Assembly: GCA_945871815.1 (NCBI GenBank)
Contig: CAMBXM010000021.1
Span: 1 to 35,551, forward strand
Source: Singulisphaera sp. GP187
Lineage (GTDB): Bacteria; Planctomycetota; UBA1135; UBA2386
Length of the DNA stretch: 35,551 nucleotides
Reading direction: 5' to 3'
In this document: in pieces, positions 34,318-35,551 of the stretch
Position numbering within the stretch: the stretch's first letter is position 1
How the letters are laid out: every line of letters begins with the position of its first letter
The notes under the pieces: generated by a model
What the model saw: only the letters and a program-made list of their open reading frames with translations
The model's database searches: none
Told to the model about the DNA's origin: nothing
Program-made: the position numbers and the translations under genes

Positions 34318-35136
34318 TCAACGCCGCGAGAGCCACACCTGCCGACATGCGGCCAGTGCCTGAGGCGCCATGTGGCTGTGGCGCGACAGTTCAAAACAGA
34401 CCGGCCCGCCGTAACCGCCCGCCTGCAGTGCCCCAAGGGTGCCCGTGAAATCGACCTCCCCCTCCCCCGGCAAGAGGTGCTCGTGCACCCCGCGCCGCAT
34501 GTCCTCCAGGTGCACTTGTACGACCTCGTGAGCGTGGGCCCGGCAGATCGCCACCGGGTCGCCTTCCCATTCGGCGTAGAGGTGGCCGACGTCGAGGGTC
34601 ATCGCCGGTGCGTCATTGCCGAGCGCATCCCGCACCGCCCGCCACTGCGCAACGGTGGCTACGGCCATGCCGGGCTCGGGCTCCAGCGCCGGCTGCAGAC
34701 CGTAATGGCGCACCGCGGCACATGCGGACCGCACACCGTCGAGCAGACGCGCTTCTGACTCCGGACCCGGGGAGGGATCGATGCCACTCCAAAACGACAC
34801 CACGCGGGCCCCGAGATCGCGGCCAATGCTCGCCGCGCGCCCGGTGAAGTCGATGCGCCGTCGCCGCGCATCGGAATCGGCGGTCATCAACGTCGGCTCG
34901 TGCTTGCGCGCCGGATCAAGCAGGTAGCGCGCGCCGGTTTCGATCGAGCAGGTGAGAGAGAGCCTTTCGAGCAGAGCTGCAATCGCTGCAACCTCGGCGG
35001 GCGTGCAGTGGAAAGGATCGAGGTGGCTGACATCGGGCGTGATCGCAACTGCTTCGAAGCCGCAGTCGGCCAGCAGCCGCAGCGCGTCGTCGAGGCGGTG
35101 GTTTTGCAGCCCGTTCGTGTTGTAGCCGAGGCGCAC
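34318..35136 (-). CDS. Sugar phosphate isomerase/epimerase-like TIM-barrel protein
   Basis: 272-aa protein of the xylose isomerase-like TIM-barrel / AP endonuclease 2 superfamily, whose members isomerise or epimerise sugars with a divalent metal. The N-terminus RLGYNTNGLQNHRLDDALRLL, LQPALEPEPGM with a metal-ligand Glu, LDVGHLYAE, and VVQVHLEDM with HEHLLPGEGEVDF are the recurring features of the fold. The end region PVCFELSRHSH supplies another ligand pair. The substrate is unknown. The start is GTG 35136, 11 nt after the stop of the upstream partial gene, so the two are likely in one operon. Confidence 0.85.
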   Translation of the reverse strand: MRLGYNTNGLQNHRLDDALRLLADCGFEAVAITPDVSHLDPFHCTPAEVAAIAALLERLSLTCSIETGARYLLDPARKHEPTLMTADSDARRRRIDFTGRAASIGRDLGARVVSFWSGIDPSPGPESEARLLDGVRSACAAVRHYGLQPALEPEPGMAVATVAQWRAVRDALGNDAPAMTLDVGHLYAEWEGDPVAICRAHAHEVVQVHLEDMRRGVHEHLLPGEGEVDFTGTLGALQAGGYGGPVCFELSRHSHMAPQALAACRQVWLSRR

Positions 35137-35147
35137 GTTGCTTCGGC

Positions 35148-35551
35148 TCAGCCGCCACCGCCCTTGCGGACCTCGTTGTTGAGCTTCTGAAACGTCGCAA
35201 ACATCTTTTCCAGGGTCACATACTCAGCCGGCTGCGCCCAGTCTTCCATTTGCGCATTCTCCTGCCAACGCAGCGGCGCATCGATCTTCTGCTGCCACTC
35301 CTCGCACAGTTTGTAGGCCTCACCCATTTTCGCGCGCGCGGTCTGGTTGTCCGAACTACCGGCGCGGGCCGTCACGGACTCGTTTCGCAGCGTCTTGATC
35401 CGCAGCAGCAGCGCGTCGAGTTCTTGCAGCGTGGCTGCCGTCAGTTCGGGCGGCTTCGTGGTCGGCGTCTTGCCGGCCTTGGCAGCTGACAGTTGCAGAT
35501 TGGAGACCACAGGCTTCGGCGCGGCCGCGGGCTGAACCACTGGCGGCGGCG
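35148..35551 (-). CDS. Partial gene, unknown protein (5' end beyond the window)
   Basis: The coding frame is open to the window edge, so the start lies outside. The visible 134 codons begin in a Pro/Ala/Val-rich stretch (PPVVQPAAAPKPVV), then a helical region with LQELDALLLRIKTLRN, KMGEAYKLCEEWQQKIDA and EYVTLEKMFATFQKLNNEV, ending in KGGGG. The in-frame GTG at 35540 is more likely internal, because the proline-rich composition continues upstream of it. No family is recognised. It precedes the TIM-barrel gene by 11 nt on the same strand. Confidence 0.65.
   Translation of the reverse strand, partial: PPPVVQPAAAPKPVVSNLQLSAAKAGKTPTTKPPELTAATLQELDALLLRIKTLRNESVTARAGSSDNQTARAKMGEAYKLCEEWQQKIDAPLRWQENAQMEDWAQPAEYVTLEKMFATFQKLNNEVRKGGGG

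Noticed and set aside
1-35551. Mobile elements, CRISPR arrays, tRNA or rRNA genes
   Set aside because: I looked for transposase or integrase motifs, spaced direct repeats and cloverleaf patterns and found none.

Overview
The window comes from a GC-rich bacterium and carries ordinary chromosomal genes packed on both strands. The protein mix points to Planctomycetota: secreted proteins with a recurring C-terminal beta domain, a signal peptidase with a lectin-like insertion, an AT-hook protein, and many lipoproteins and beta-propeller proteins. This placement is inferred from gene style, not from a marker gene. I see no rRNA, tRNA, CRISPR array, transposase, integrase or phage gene.

Layout. 1-6.1 kb: an unknown membrane-anchored protein (+); a minus-strand pair of a ModA-like binding lipoprotein and a small-molecule kinase-like protein; a secreted protein (+); and an Fe(II)/2-oxoglutarate oxygenase (+). 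6.1-18.0 kb, all minus strand: a chemoreceptor with two HAMP domains and a PAS domain; a translationally coupled pair of a zinc-type (MDR) dehydrogenase and a large protein resembling S-adenosylhomocysteine hydrolase; an M36-type metallopeptidase; and a beta-propeller lipoprotein. 18.0-20.3 kb: a 524-nt gene-free stretch, a PstS-like lipoprotein (+) and an outer-membrane-barrel-like lipoprotein (-). 20.4-26.9 kb: a tight pyrE / flavin reductase / (nucleotidyltransferase-nitroreductase fusion) operon (-), a divergent dolichol-phosphate-mannose-synthase-like glycosyltransferase (+), purF (-), a class IV aminotransferase (+) and an AT-hook protein (-). 27.0-30.7 kb: a three-gene minus-strand operon with 4-nt overlaps, encoding signal peptidase I with a large insertion, a CPBP-family membrane protease homologue, and a secreted protein with a CBM9-like domain plus a degenerate metallo-beta-lactamase-like domain. 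30.9-35.5 kb: an unknown protein resembling the winged-helix region of some AAA ATPases (+), a LeuA-like synthase/lyase (+), a lone HPt protein (+), a small Cys-rich protein (-), a sugar-phosphate-isomerase-like TIM barrel (-) and a gene cut by the window edge (-).

How the genes relate. Two purine/pyrimidine salvage or synthesis enzymes (PyrE, PurF) and an aminotransferase are core metabolism. Many of the other products act in or beyond the membrane. The points most worth a second look are the signal-peptidase/CPBP/CBM9 operon, the nucleotidyltransferase-nitroreductase fusion in the pyrE operon, the SAHH-like/MDR pair, and a C-terminal domain shared by two otherwise unrelated secreted proteins. 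Six gene ends carry GC-rich hairpins, most of them long and perfect or nearly so, and none has a T-tract; they look like the local style of transcription terminator.
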